Origin: Hahellaceae bacterium
GTDB lineage: Bacteria; Pseudomonadota; Gammaproteobacteria; Pseudomonadales; Oleiphilaceae
Direction of reading: 5' to 3'
DNA: 64,000 bases
Assembly: GCA_016716085.1 (NCBI GenBank)
Contig: JADJWY010000005.1
Coordinates: 1 to 64,000 of the forward strand
The notes below the pieces were generated by a model. It ran no database searches and was not told where the DNA came from. It saw nothing but the letters and a program-made list of their open reading frames with translations. How positions within the stretch are numbered: the first letter of the stretch is position 1; each line of letters opens with the position of its first letter. Positions 25,981 to 34,952 of the stretch are shown in pieces. The position numbers were made by a program, and so were the translations under genes.

Positions 25981-27402
25981 TCAAATGCCTGAGCCAACTG
26001 TGTTGCCACCGCGGTCACATCGCCCGCCCCCTTGGGTCAATAACAGGTCACCCGGCTCAATCAGTGGTCTGATTACGTCAACCACATCCTTGCCACGTTC
26101 AACAAAAACCGGATCCAACACGCCGCGCTGCCGAATACTGCGACACAGGCTGCGACCATCGGCACCCGGAATTTCTTTTTCACCCGCCGGATAGACATCC
26201 ATCAAAATCAGCACATCCACTTTGGACAAGACATCCACAAAATCATCATACAAATCGCGCGTCCGCGTATAACGGTGAGGCTGGAAGACCGCCACAAGCC
26301 GACGCCCCGGCCACCCATCCCGAATTGCCTGAATGGTGACCTCAACTTCTTTAGGGTGGTGGCCATAATCGTCTACCAGCATGATCGGACTGGCCCCATA
26401 GGGGTAGTGTCCATAAACCTGGAATCGACGCCCCACCCCCTGGAATTTGTTAAGGGCACTGACGATCGCCTCGTCGGGAATGCCTTCATCGGTGGCAACC
26501 GCGATCGTTGCCAGCGCATTCAACACGTTGTGCTTACCCGGCATGTTCAGGGTCACTTCAAGATCAGGACGACCGCCAGGGCGTTTGGCCACAAAGCGGG
26601 TGCGCGTTTCTTCTTGCACCACGTGTTCAGCGCGCACATCGGCGTCGTCATGAAAGCCATAGGTAATGACCTGACGTCCGAGGTCGGCTTCAATTTCACG
26701 TAAAGTCGGATCGTCATGGCAGAGCACTGCCAGTCCGTAGAAAGGCAGGTTCTGAAGAAAATTGATAAAGGTTTGGCGCAGACGACCGAAATCGCCGCCA
26801 TAGGTATGCATGTGGTCCGCATCAATATTGGTGACCACCGCAACCATCGGTGTCAGATGCAGGAAGGAGGCATCACTTTCGTCGGCTTCCGCGACCAGAT
26901 AACGCGAACCGCCGAGCTTGGCGTTAGCTCCGGCACTGTTAAGACGCCCGCCAATCACAAAGGTGGGATCCAGCCCCCCTTCACCCAACACCGACGCTAT
27001 CAAACTGGTCGTCGTGGTTTTACCATGGGTTCCGGCGATGGCGATACCATGACGATGACGCATCAGTTCCGCCAGCATTTGGGCGCGGGCAATCACGGGA
27101 ATGCGCTGCTCGTGGGCCGTGACAACCTCTGGATTGTCGGATGAAACAGCGCTGGAAATCACCACGACATCCACATTGGTGAGGTTTTCTGCGCGGTGTC
27201 CGATGCAGATTTTCATACCAAGCCCACTCAAACGATCCAACACCGACGAGGGCTTGAGATCGGAACCGGATACCTGATAGCCCTGATTCAAAATCACTTC
27301 TGCGATACCGCTCATTCCGGCGCCCCCGATACCGACAAAGTGCACGGTACGGATGCGGCGCATTTCCGGGGGCTGCCAGGGTTTATTCGTCATACCACTC
27401 AT
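25981..27402 (-). CDS. murC: UDP-N-acetylmuramate-L-alanine ligase (C-terminus frameshifted)
   Basis: Adds L-Ala to UDP-MurNAc. About 473 residues as read; the P-loop is GTHGKTTTTSLIAS and the substrate segment VHFVGIGGAGMSGIAEV. ATG 27402 overlaps the murG stop by 4 bases. The frame as given ends abnormally after LLLTQGGGRCDRGGNTVGSGI. Dropping one C from the C run at 26027-26031 gives LLLTQGAGDVTAVATQLAQ and then AFEHGVFVYQGGVA, the usual MurC tail. It would stop at 25944 with an ATGA overlap onto ddlB (485 residues). Because murC is essential, a homopolymer sequencing error is the simplest explanation; a real mutation altering the last ~30 residues is the alternative. Confidence 0.93.
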   Translation of the reverse strand: MSGMTNKPWQPPEMRRIRTVHFVGIGGAGMSGIAEVILNQGYQVSGSDLKPSSVLDRLSGLGMKICIGHRAENLTNVDVVVISSAVSSDNPEVVTAHEQRIPVIARAQMLAELMRHRHGIAIAGTHGKTTTTSLIASVLGEGGLDPTFVIGGRLNSAGANAKLGGSRYLVAEADESDASFLHLTPMVAVVTNIDADHMHTYGGDFGRLRQTFINFLQNLPFYGLAVLCHDDPTLREIEADLGRQVITYGFHDDADVRAEHVVQEETRTRFVAKRPGGRPDLEVTLNMPGKHNVLNALATIAVATDEGIPDEAIVSALNKFQGVGRRFQVYGHYPYGASPIMLVDDYGHHPKEVEVTIQAIRDGWPGRRLVAVFQPHRYTRTRDLYDDFVDVLSKVDVLILMDVYPAGEKEIPGADGRSLCRSIRQRGVLDPVFVERGKDVVDVIRPLIEPGDLLLTQGGGRCDRGGNTVGSGI

Positions 27403-28478
27403 CCTGTGCAAACCTCCAGACAAACGTCAGCGACGGCGCGAGCCGCATCTGGCAGGGCAAGCTGCCGCGCAGCTTCGGCCATGTGCAGACGACGGGGCGC
27501 ATCACGCATCAGACGCTCGATCGAGGCGGCAAGCTTGTCGTCAGTCAGCGCAGATTGGGCAATCACTTCAGCCGCGCCGGCACGCTCAAAATAACGGGCA
27601 TTCGCCATTTGGTGGTCGTCCGCCGCATGAGGGTACGGAATCAAAATTGCGCCAATTCCCACGGCGGCGAGCTCTGCCAGTGTCAATGCCCCAGCTCGGG
27701 CAATCACCAGGTCAGCCTGTTCATAGGCTGTTTTCATATCGTCAATAAACTCCACTACATCGGCTTCGACACCGGATTGTTGGTATGCCTCACGGCAGGC
27801 ATTCTGTTTACCTTCGCCTGCCTGATGTTTGATAGCGGGTCTTAAGGCAGGTGCCAGTTTTGCCAGCGCGACAGGCAGATGTTCGTTCAGGGCCTGCGCC
27901 CCGCGACTCCCCCCCAGGACCAGAATTCGAACCGCCCCCTGACGCCCGACAAAACGCTGCTCAGGGGCTGGCAAGGCAGCAAGTTCGCTCCGCACAGGAT
28001 TGCCAACAGCCGTTACATTCAATTTGCCAGGAAAGGAGCCTTTGAAGGCTTCCAGCACGCGGCGTGCGAGGCGAGCCAGCTGTCGGTTGGTCACACCCGG
28101 AATAGCGTTCTGCTCATGGATGACGAGGGGGGTGCCGCGCAGAAAGGCGGTTATACCACCGGGACCTGCGGCAAAGCCACCCATCCCTAGCACGCAGTCG
28201 GGACGCTCTTTCACGAACACAGAACGTGTTTGCCAGAGTGCGTGCAGCAGTCGAAACGGAGCCGTCAGCAAGGAGCGCAACCCCGCACCACGCAGGCCAC
28301 TGATATCAATTAAGTGAATAGAAAGCCCGCGCTGTGGGACCAGGGTGGACTCCATGCCACCTTTCGAACCCAGCCACACCACCCGAGCCCCTGAACGCTG
28401 CAACTCAGCCGCAGCCGCCAGGCCAGGGAATATATGCCCCCCGGTTCCACCGGCAGCAATGAGGATGGTTTTACTCAT
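27399..28478 (-). CDS. murG: UDP-GlcNAc:lipid I N-acetylglucosaminyltransferase
   Basis: Makes lipid II at the inner face of the membrane. About 359 residues from ATG 28478, chosen because GGAGG lies 5 bases upstream and MSKTILIAAGGTGGHIFPGLA is the family start; an upstream ATG at 28532 lies inside ftsW. The second glycosyltransferase motif VLGGSRGAQALN and the UDP-GlcNAc-binding ARAGALTLAELAAVG are present. It overlaps murC by 4 bases. Confidence 0.96.
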   Translation of the reverse strand: MSKTILIAAGGTGGHIFPGLAAAAELQRSGARVVWLGSKGGMESTLVPQRGLSIHLIDISGLRGAGLRSLLTAPFRLLHALWQTRSVFVKERPDCVLGMGGFAAGPGGITAFLRGTPLVIHEQNAIPGVTNRQLARLARRVLEAFKGSFPGKLNVTAVGNPVRSELAALPAPEQRFVGRQGAVRILVLGGSRGAQALNEHLPVALAKLAPALRPAIKHQAGEGKQNACREAYQQSGVEADVVEFIDDMKTAYEQADLVIARAGALTLAELAAVGIGAILIPYPHAADDHQMANARYFERAGAAEVIAQSALTDDKLAASIERLMRDAPRRLHMAEAARQLALPDAARAVADVCLEVCTG

Positions 28479-28500
28479 TGGGCACCTCCGGGTTTTGCCG

Positions 28501-29643
28501 TCACTGCGCCAGATTCGTAGGCGACACGACACAAAGCCCCACCGTCACGCAGCACATGATCACGCTACTGCCACCGTAACTGAGGAAAGGCAAGGTAAGC
28601 CCTTTCGTCGGCAACAACCCCGTGTTGACACCAAGGTTGATCAACACCTGAGCCGCCATCAGCAGGACAAGGCCGTACGCAACATAAGCATCAAAAAATA
28701 AACGTTTGATTTCCGCATTTCGTGCGATGACGAATCCTCTCCAGATCAACAGCCCAAACAGGGCCAGTACAACCAGACTACCGATGATTCCGAACTCCTC
28801 CGCCACGATGGCAAAAACAAAATCCGTATGTGCTTCAGGCAAAAATGCCAATTTCTGAATACTGTTTCCCAGACCCACCCCTGTCCATTCGCCACGACCA
28901 AATGCGATCAGCGCCTGCGTCAACTGATAGCCCGCACCATATTTATCCTCAAAGGGCTGGGTGAAGGCCGTCAAACGCTGCATACGATAGGGCTGGGAAA
29001 TTGCAATCGCACCGATACAGAACAGTGTGGTGCCCACCAATGCCAGAAAATGCAGCATTCTGACTCCGCTCAGAAAAATCATACCCATCAGCGCACACAG
29101 TGTTACCACGAGCGCCCCGAAGTCAGGTTCCATGAGAAGAAGAATCGCCATCAGGCAAAAGACAATCAGAGGCTTGATAAAACCCCAGATGCTGGTCCGT
29201 ATCTCATTCTGCCGTCTAACCAGGTAAGCCGCAACATACAATACAAGGCAAACCTTAGAAATTTCTGAAGACTGGACGTTCATGATGCCCAGACCAATCC
29301 ACCGTGTACTTCCATTGACCGTTTTGCCAATTCCCGGTATCAAAACCAGCACCAAAACGATGAAGGCAATCGACAACAGAATCCAGCTTTGCTCGTACCA
29401 CCATTTCATTGGGAAGCGCAGCGTAACGAACCCGATGATACAGCCGATCACCAGATAGGCGATCTGGCGGATGAGGAAATAAAACGGCGACGTATCCAGC
29501 GTGGCAGATGCACTCACCGAGGTCGAGCCGACCATCACCAGCCCCACAACCATCAATGCGACCGCCGCAAACATAAACCAGGGGTCGTAGCGATGAACGT
29601 CTATCGCTGAGCGAATGGGCATGGTCGGATTGGCGGCTAGCAT
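28501..29643 (-). CDS. ftsW: SEDS peptidoglycan glycosyltransferase FtsW
   Basis: Polytopic septal glycan polymerase working with FtsI (also encoded here). 380 residues with about ten membrane segments. The SEDS signature near the C-terminus is GLLPTKGLTLPFLSYGGSSVI. The extracellular loop with the catalytic Asp (near DKYGAGYQL) is present. It overlaps murD by 7 bases. No peptidoglycan gene is missing from the cluster. Confidence 0.96.
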   Translation of the reverse strand: MLAANPTMPIRSAIDVHRYDPWFMFAAVALMVVGLVMVGSTSVSASATLDTSPFYFLIRQIAYLVIGCIIGFVTLRFPMKWWYEQSWILLSIAFIVLVLVLIPGIGKTVNGSTRWIGLGIMNVQSSEISKVCLVLYVAAYLVRRQNEIRTSIWGFIKPLIVFCLMAILLLMEPDFGALVVTLCALMGMIFLSGVRMLHFLALVGTTLFCIGAIAISQPYRMQRLTAFTQPFEDKYGAGYQLTQALIAFGRGEWTGVGLGNSIQKLAFLPEAHTDFVFAIVAEEFGIIGSLVVLALFGLLIWRGFVIARNAEIKRLFFDAYVAYGLVLLMAAQVLINLGVNTGLLPTKGLTLPFLSYGGSSVIMCCVTVGLCVVSPTNLAQ

Positions 29644-30974
29644 AGCGCCTCCACAGCCTGTCGGAAGGACTCACCTCGTGCCTGATAATCCTGAAACATA
29701 TCCAGGCTGGCACAAGCCGGAGACAACAACACAACATCTCCGGGCTGGGCCATCGCTGCAGCTGCGGCCACGGCCTCATCCATCGCAGCAACACGCGCAA
29801 TTCGCACGGCAGGAACCAGTCCTGTGGCGATCTGCTCCGCATCAATGCCCATCAAAATGCAACCTGAAACCTGTTGATTGATGGCCTTATGCAGCGTTCG
29901 AAAATCCTGATTTTTACCCTGCCCTCCCGCGATCAGAAAGAGGCGCCCGCTAAATGCCTTGGAGAAACCATGCAAAGCGGCCAGCGCTGCACCGACGTTA
30001 GTGGCTTTCGAATCATTGAAATAGGTCACGCCGCTTTTTTCTGCGACCCATTCACAGCGATGGGTCAGTCCTTTGAACGCTTTCAATGCGGACTGACTGG
30101 CGGCAAGAGGAATGCTAACCGCTTCGGCCAGGGCCAGCGCAGCCAGCGCGTTCAACCAGTTATGAGCACCTTTAATTTTAAGTTCTGCCGTATCCAGCAG
30201 TTTTTGATTTCCTTTGGCCAGCCAAATCTGCTCGCCGTCTGCCAGCAGCCCATATTCGTTGTGCCCCGGTTTATCAGAGGTAAACCAGGTCACCTTGACG
30301 CCCTCTGCCAACGGCCCCTGCGCCAAGGCATCCTGCTTATTCATAATGGCCTGACGGCAACCAAAGAAGATGCGGATTTTAGCCCGATGGTAGGCCAGCA
30401 TATCCGGGTAGCGATCCATGTGATCCTGTGACAGGTTCAGAATCGTCGCTGCACTTGCGTTCAACTGGCGCGTCGTTTCCAACTGAAAGCTGGAAAGCTC
30501 CACCACATAAAGTTCAGCCTCATCACTTAAGAGGTCCAGTACCGCCGTGCCCAGGTTTCCACCTACTTTGACCTTGACCCCCGCTGCGGCGGCCATTTCG
30601 CCCACCAGGGTGGTCACCGTGCTTTTTCCGTTTGAGCCGGTAATGGCAACAATGGGCGCGCGGGCCTCCTCAGCAAAGACATCCACATCACCGCGGATCA
30701 GTTTCTGGCCTTTCCAGCGCAGTATTTCAGGATGATCCAACGCAATTCCCGGACTCAGCCAGATTTCGTCCGCATCCGCCAGCCAGTCCTGACGAAAGCC
30801 ACCGACATGCAGACGCACATCAGGGTTCAGTGCCTTCAACTCGACCAGACCCGGAGGGTTTTCACGGGAATCCATCACGCAGAAGGACGCACCTTTGCGG
30901 GTCAGGTAACGCGCGGAAGAGAGGCCGGTTATCCCCAGGCCCACTACTGCAATTGTTTTATCACTCGCCAACAT
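29637..30974 (-). CDS. murD: UDP-N-acetylmuramoyl-L-alanine-D-glutamate ligase
   Basis: Adds D-Glu to UDP-MurNAc-L-Ala. About 445 residues from ATG 30974 (MLASDKTIAVVGLGITG). Upstream in-frame codons to 31073 lie inside mraY and are excluded. The P-loop is ITGSNGKSTVTTLVGEM near 115; the NLSQDHMDRYPD and YFNDSKATN segments are family motifs. Confidence 0.96.
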   Translation of the reverse strand: MLASDKTIAVVGLGITGLSSARYLTRKGASFCVMDSRENPPGLVELKALNPDVRLHVGGFRQDWLADADEIWLSPGIALDHPEILRWKGQKLIRGDVDVFAEEARAPIVAITGSNGKSTVTTLVGEMAAAAGVKVKVGGNLGTAVLDLLSDEAELYVVELSSFQLETTRQLNASAATILNLSQDHMDRYPDMLAYHRAKIRIFFGCRQAIMNKQDALAQGPLAEGVKVTWFTSDKPGHNEYGLLADGEQIWLAKGNQKLLDTAELKIKGAHNWLNALAALALAEAVSIPLAASQSALKAFKGLTHRCEWVAEKSGVTYFNDSKATNVGAALAALHGFSKAFSGRLFLIAGGQGKNQDFRTLHKAINQQVSGCILMGIDAEQIATGLVPAVRIARVAAMDEAVAAAAAMAQPGDVVLLSPACASLDMFQDYQARGESFRQAVEALC

Positions 30975-30985
30975 TTTCACGCGAC

Positions 30986-32068
30986 TTACCTGATTTTCAA
31001 CGTTGCCAGACCAATCAGAACCAGAATCACTGTAATCACCCAAAAGCGCACGATAACCCTGGGCTCGGGCCACCCCTTCAATTCAAAATGATGATGCAGC
31101 GGTGCCATGCGAAAAATACGGCGACCGGTCATTTTAAAAGAAGCCACCTGCAGGATGACCGACACGGTTTCCATCACGAAAATCCCGCCCATGATAAAGA
31201 GCACGATTTCCTGACGCACAATCACCGCCACGATGCCTAAGGCAGCGCCCAGAGCCAAGGCCCCAACATCGCCCATGAACACCTGCGCGGGATATGTGTT
31301 GAACCAGAGAAAGCCCAGCCCTGCCCCTACCAATGCACCGAGAAAAACCACTAGCTCGCCGCTTCCGGGAATATGGGGAATATGCAGGTATCCAGCGAAA
31401 TTAACGTTGCCGCTTACGTAAGCAAAAATGGCCAGCGCCGCCGCAACCATCACGGTCGGCATAATCGCTAAACCATCCAACCCATCTGTCAGGTTAACCG
31501 CATTACTGCTACCCACCACGACAAAGTAGGTCAACAGCACGAACCCCAGACCGAGTTCAATGGCGACATCCTTGAAAAAGGGCACAATCAGTGAGGTTTC
31601 CTGGGGCAGATCAGCACAGGCATACAGAATCAGCGCTGCAATCATGCCGACAATGGATTGCCAGAAATATTTCCAGCGTGCCGGCAGTCCCCGTGGGTTC
31701 TTTTCCACGACTTTGCGCCAGTCATCCACCCATCCCACAGCACCGAAGGCCAGGGTCGTCAGCAGCGTCACCCAGATATAAAGGTTGCTGAGGTCAGCCC
31801 AAAGAAGGGTGCTGATGGCCACGGCCACAAGGATCAATCCTCCGCCCATGGTCGGCGTTCCGGCTTTGCTGAAATGGCTCTTGGGGCCATCGTTACGCAC
31901 CGCCTGCCCAATCTGATACTGGCTTAACTTACGGATCATGTGAGGACCGACCAGCAACGAGATCATCAGCGCCGTCAGAACGCCGAGAATGGCTCTCAGG
32001 GTCAGGTATTGAAACACCCCCATCGCACTGATGTAAGACGATAAGAGATCCGAAATCCAAACCAGCAT
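30986..32068 (-). CDS. mraY: Phospho-MurNAc-pentapeptide transferase MraY
   Basis: Transfers phospho-MurNAc-pentapeptide to undecaprenyl phosphate, giving lipid I. 360 residues, ten membrane segments. Catalytic motifs: the KAGTPTMGGG loop, NAVNLTDGLDGLAI with the Asp pair, and the MAPLHHHFELKGWPE histidine loop. Its start overlaps the murF stop by one base. Confidence 0.97.
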   Translation of the reverse strand: MLVWISDLLSSYISAMGVFQYLTLRAILGVLTALMISLLVGPHMIRKLSQYQIGQAVRNDGPKSHFSKAGTPTMGGGLILVAVAISTLLWADLSNLYIWVTLLTTLAFGAVGWVDDWRKVVEKNPRGLPARWKYFWQSIVGMIAALILYACADLPQETSLIVPFFKDVAIELGLGFVLLTYFVVVGSSNAVNLTDGLDGLAIMPTVMVAAALAIFAYVSGNVNFAGYLHIPHIPGSGELVVFLGALVGAGLGFLWFNTYPAQVFMGDVGALALGAALGIVAVIVRQEIVLFIMGGIFVMETVSVILQVASFKMTGRRIFRMAPLHHHFELKGWPEPRVIVRFWVITVILVLIGLATLKIR

Positions 32069-33438
32069 TAATGTGCGCTCCGCTCCGTGTTGTTTGTATT
32101 GTGTAGTATTCCATTGACGACCCGTTCCATCCCGGCGCTGCGACTACCTTTAACCAGTACGGCAAGTCGGGGTGCCAGGCAGGGCTTAAGCCGATCAACC
32201 GCCTCGTTAACATCAGCCAGTTTTACGCAGTCTGAGCCGTAGCCATTGGCATAGTCCGCCGCCCATTGTCCCATCACCCACAGCTCGTCGACCCTTCCTC
32301 GCGCATAGGCACCAATTTCACGGTGGCTTTGCGGCGCAAAATCACCCAGCTCTGCCATATGCCCAAGGATCGCAATGCGTTTTCCAGGCAGAGAGGCCAA
32401 CACATCAATGCCCGCTTTCATCGAGGCAGGGCTGGCGTTATAGGTATCGTCGATCACCAGGGCACCTTCCGGGGTTTGACACTGTCGCAGGCGGCCACCG
32501 ACCGTTTTAACATCGGCAAGCCCCGCGATGATGGTTTCAGGCGAAACGCCCAATGCATAGGTTGCCGCTGCCGCCGCCAGCGCATTCAGGACATTGTGGC
32601 GCCCCGCCAGCGGGAGGCGCACCCACAAGACGCGTCCGGGCACATGCAAATTGAATTCACTGAACGATTCAGCGCAGGTCACATCCGTTGCAAATACATC
32701 AGCGGCCCCATTCCAACCAAATGACAGCTGTTTACGACCGCCGACCAGGGTGGTCCAATAGTCATAATAATCTGAGGTCCGATTCAGAATGGCGATCCCC
32801 TGAGCGGGCAAACCCGCAATGATCTCGCCTTTTCCTTCTGCTATTCCCTGGTGGCTGCCGAAACCCTCCAGGTGGGCATCCCCGGCATTATTCAAAATGG
32901 CGACGTCGGGCTGCGCCAATTGCACGGTGTAGGCGATTTCACCTTTATGATTGGCACCCAGCTCAAATACACCGTACTGATGCGCTTCAGAGAGACGGAG
33001 CAGGCTGAGCGGTACGCCCAGGTGGTTATTTAAGTTACCTTGCGTCCAGCACACCTGGCCCTGCCTCGACAAAATGGCGGCAACCATCTCTTTGACCGTG
33101 GTTTTGCCGTTGCTGCCGGTAATGGCCACGACCGGCCCCTGAAAGCGTTCACGATTCATACGCCCCAGGAGACCCAGCGCCTCAACGCAATCCCGCACAA
33201 TTAACTGAGATACCTTGGCGGCGACATTTCTTTCAACCATCACCGCCGCAGCCTGGGATTCAGAAATATCTGCAGCGAAGGTATGTCCATCAAAATGCTC
33301 ACCGCGCAAGGCGACAAACAAGTCACCGGCTGCACATTTGCGGGAATCCGTCACGACCTGAGCGAAGGCTCGGTCATCACCAACCAAATTGCCCTGCAGG
33401 CGCTCACGCACCTGTTCCAGCGACCAATCCCCGATCAT
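32068..33438 (-). CDS. murF: UDP-MurNAc-tripeptide:D-Ala-D-Ala ligase
   Basis: Adds the DdlB product to UDP-MurNAc-tripeptide. About 456 residues from ATG 33438, which overlaps the murE stop by 4 bases; longer starts lie inside murE. The P-loop is ITGSNGKTTVKEMVAAIL, with the DDTYNASPASMKAGID motif downstream. Confidence 0.96.
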   Translation of the reverse strand: MIGDWSLEQVRERLQGNLVGDDRAFAQVVTDSRKCAAGDLFVALRGEHFDGHTFAADISESQAAAVMVERNVAAKVSQLIVRDCVEALGLLGRMNRERFQGPVVAITGSNGKTTVKEMVAAILSRQGQVCWTQGNLNNHLGVPLSLLRLSEAHQYGVFELGANHKGEIAYTVQLAQPDVAILNNAGDAHLEGFGSHQGIAEGKGEIIAGLPAQGIAILNRTSDYYDYWTTLVGGRKQLSFGWNGAADVFATDVTCAESFSEFNLHVPGRVLWVRLPLAGRHNVLNALAAAAATYALGVSPETIIAGLADVKTVGGRLRQCQTPEGALVIDDTYNASPASMKAGIDVLASLPGKRIAILGHMAELGDFAPQSHREIGAYARGRVDELWVMGQWAADYANGYGSDCVKLADVNEAVDRLKPCLAPRLAVLVKGSRSAGMERVVNGILHNTNNTERSAH

Positions 33439-34952
33439 GAACTCACCTCCGGGACCGTACCCGCCGGGCGTTGGTTGAGCACCGCATCCCAGCAAGCCTG
33501 CACCATGGCATGATCGGAATAGGTATATTTCACCCCCTGAATTTCCTGGTAGGTTTCGTGGCCTTTACCTGCAATGAGAATCCAGTCATTGTGCGCGGCT
33601 TTTTGCAAGGCCTGAAGAATCGCTTTTTCGCGTGGACGTACAATGTCTACCTGGGCCCCGGGCACGCATCCGGCAACAATGGCCCGGGCAATACTGTCCG
33701 GATCTTCGCTGCGCGGGTTATCATCCGTGACTAAAATACGGTCACAAAGGCGTGAAGCAATCTCACCCATCAGTGCACGCTTGCCCGGATCACGGTCCCC
33801 CCCACAGCCGAACACACACCAAAGTTGTCCCGTGCAATGGGCCCTCAATGCAAATAGTGTCTGCTGGAGCGCATCAGGGGTGTGCGCATAATCAATGATC
33901 ACTTTGGGGCCCGCAGGCAAGACCACTTCTTCCATCCGACCAGAAACGCTATGCAAGGCTGAAACATTGGACAGAATGGCTGACAAGTCAAACCCTACGC
34001 CCTGCAATACGGCACTCGCGGCGAGAAAATTACTGACGTTAAAGTCTCCTAGCAAGGGCAATTCAAGCGGGTGCGAAGCGCCATGGTCGATCACGTCTAT
34101 CTGAGTTCCTTTGGTGGAATGCGAGAGGATATGAGCCGCGAGATCTGCAGGCTCCTTGGTACTGTAGGTAAGGATGTTGTCTGTCTTTAGCTGTGTGGAC
34201 CAGCACTTGCCATAGGGGTCGTCCAGATTCAGCACCGTCACAGCCAGACCGGGCCACGCCATCAGCTTTCGTTTGGCCTCACTGTATGCCGCCATGGTTC
34301 CATGATAATCAAGGTGATCCTGAGTAATATTGGTCAGTACTGCACCGCGAAAACACACACCCGACACACGCCCCTGATCCAGAGCATGGGAGGACACTTC
34401 CATGGCGACCAGCGTAATACCGTTGTCATACAACTCACGTAGCATGCGATGCAGCAGGGTGACGCTGGGAGTTGTATGCCCCGTGTCACGCAGTACCCCC
34501 AGGCGCCCCACGCCCAGGGTACCCATCACGGCCGATGTTTCGCCCAGCGCATCTGCCAGTTGCGCAATAAAATGCGTCACAGAGCTTTTGCCATTGGTTC
34601 CGGTGACGCCAATCACCTTCAGATGCTTAGAGACATTACCGAAAAATCGTGCGGCCAACTCACCGGCCACCGTGTTCAATTCGGGTAAGCCTACTACGGG
34701 AACGTCGCCGATCCACATCAATGATGGCGCCTGGTCCTGTTTGATAATGGCCACCGCACCCGCACGCAATGCCGAATCAATATAGCGATCACCCTGCGTT
34801 TGAGTGCCAGGCATCGCGAGAAACAGACTCCCTGGTGTCACGCAACGGCTGTCCTGGTGGATATCCGTTAACACTTGATCAAACTGAGATTCGTCACTCA
34901 GTAACATGCGCCCCTGCAACAAGGCTCTCAGGGTCCGAAAGGTCTCAACCAT
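33435..34952 (-). CDS. murE: UDP-MurNAc-L-Ala-D-Glu:meso-diaminopimelate ligase
   Basis: Adds the third peptide residue. About 505 residues from ATG 34952 (GGAGG 5 bases upstream); a start at 34997 would extend into ftsI. The P-loop is VTGTNGKSSVTHFIAQL. The DNPRSEDP motif near the C-terminus indicates the diaminopimelate-specific (Gram-negative) form. Confidence 0.96.
   Translation of the reverse strand: MVETFRTLRALLQGRMLLSDESQFDQVLTDIHQDSRCVTPGSLFLAMPGTQTQGDRYIDSALRAGAVAIIKQDQAPSLMWIGDVPVVGLPELNTVAGELAARFFGNVSKHLKVIGVTGTNGKSSVTHFIAQLADALGETSAVMGTLGVGRLGVLRDTGHTTPSVTLLHRMLRELYDNGITLVAMEVSSHALDQGRVSGVCFRGAVLTNITQDHLDYHGTMAAYSEAKRKLMAWPGLAVTVLNLDDPYGKCWSTQLKTDNILTYSTKEPADLAAHILSHSTKGTQIDVIDHGASHPLELPLLGDFNVSNFLAASAVLQGVGFDLSAILSNVSALHSVSGRMEEVVLPAGPKVIIDYAHTPDALQQTLFALRAHCTGQLWCVFGCGGDRDPGKRALMGEIASRLCDRILVTDDNPRSEDPDSIARAIVAGCVPGAQVDIVRPREKAILQALQKAAHNDWILIAGKGHETYQEIQGVKYTYSDHAMVQACWDAVLNQRPAGTVPEVSS

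Noticed and set aside
25981..26045. Programmed frameshift in murC
   Set aside because: No slippery heptamer with a downstream pseudoknot is evident, and MurC is not known to need one; a base insertion in the C run is simpler.
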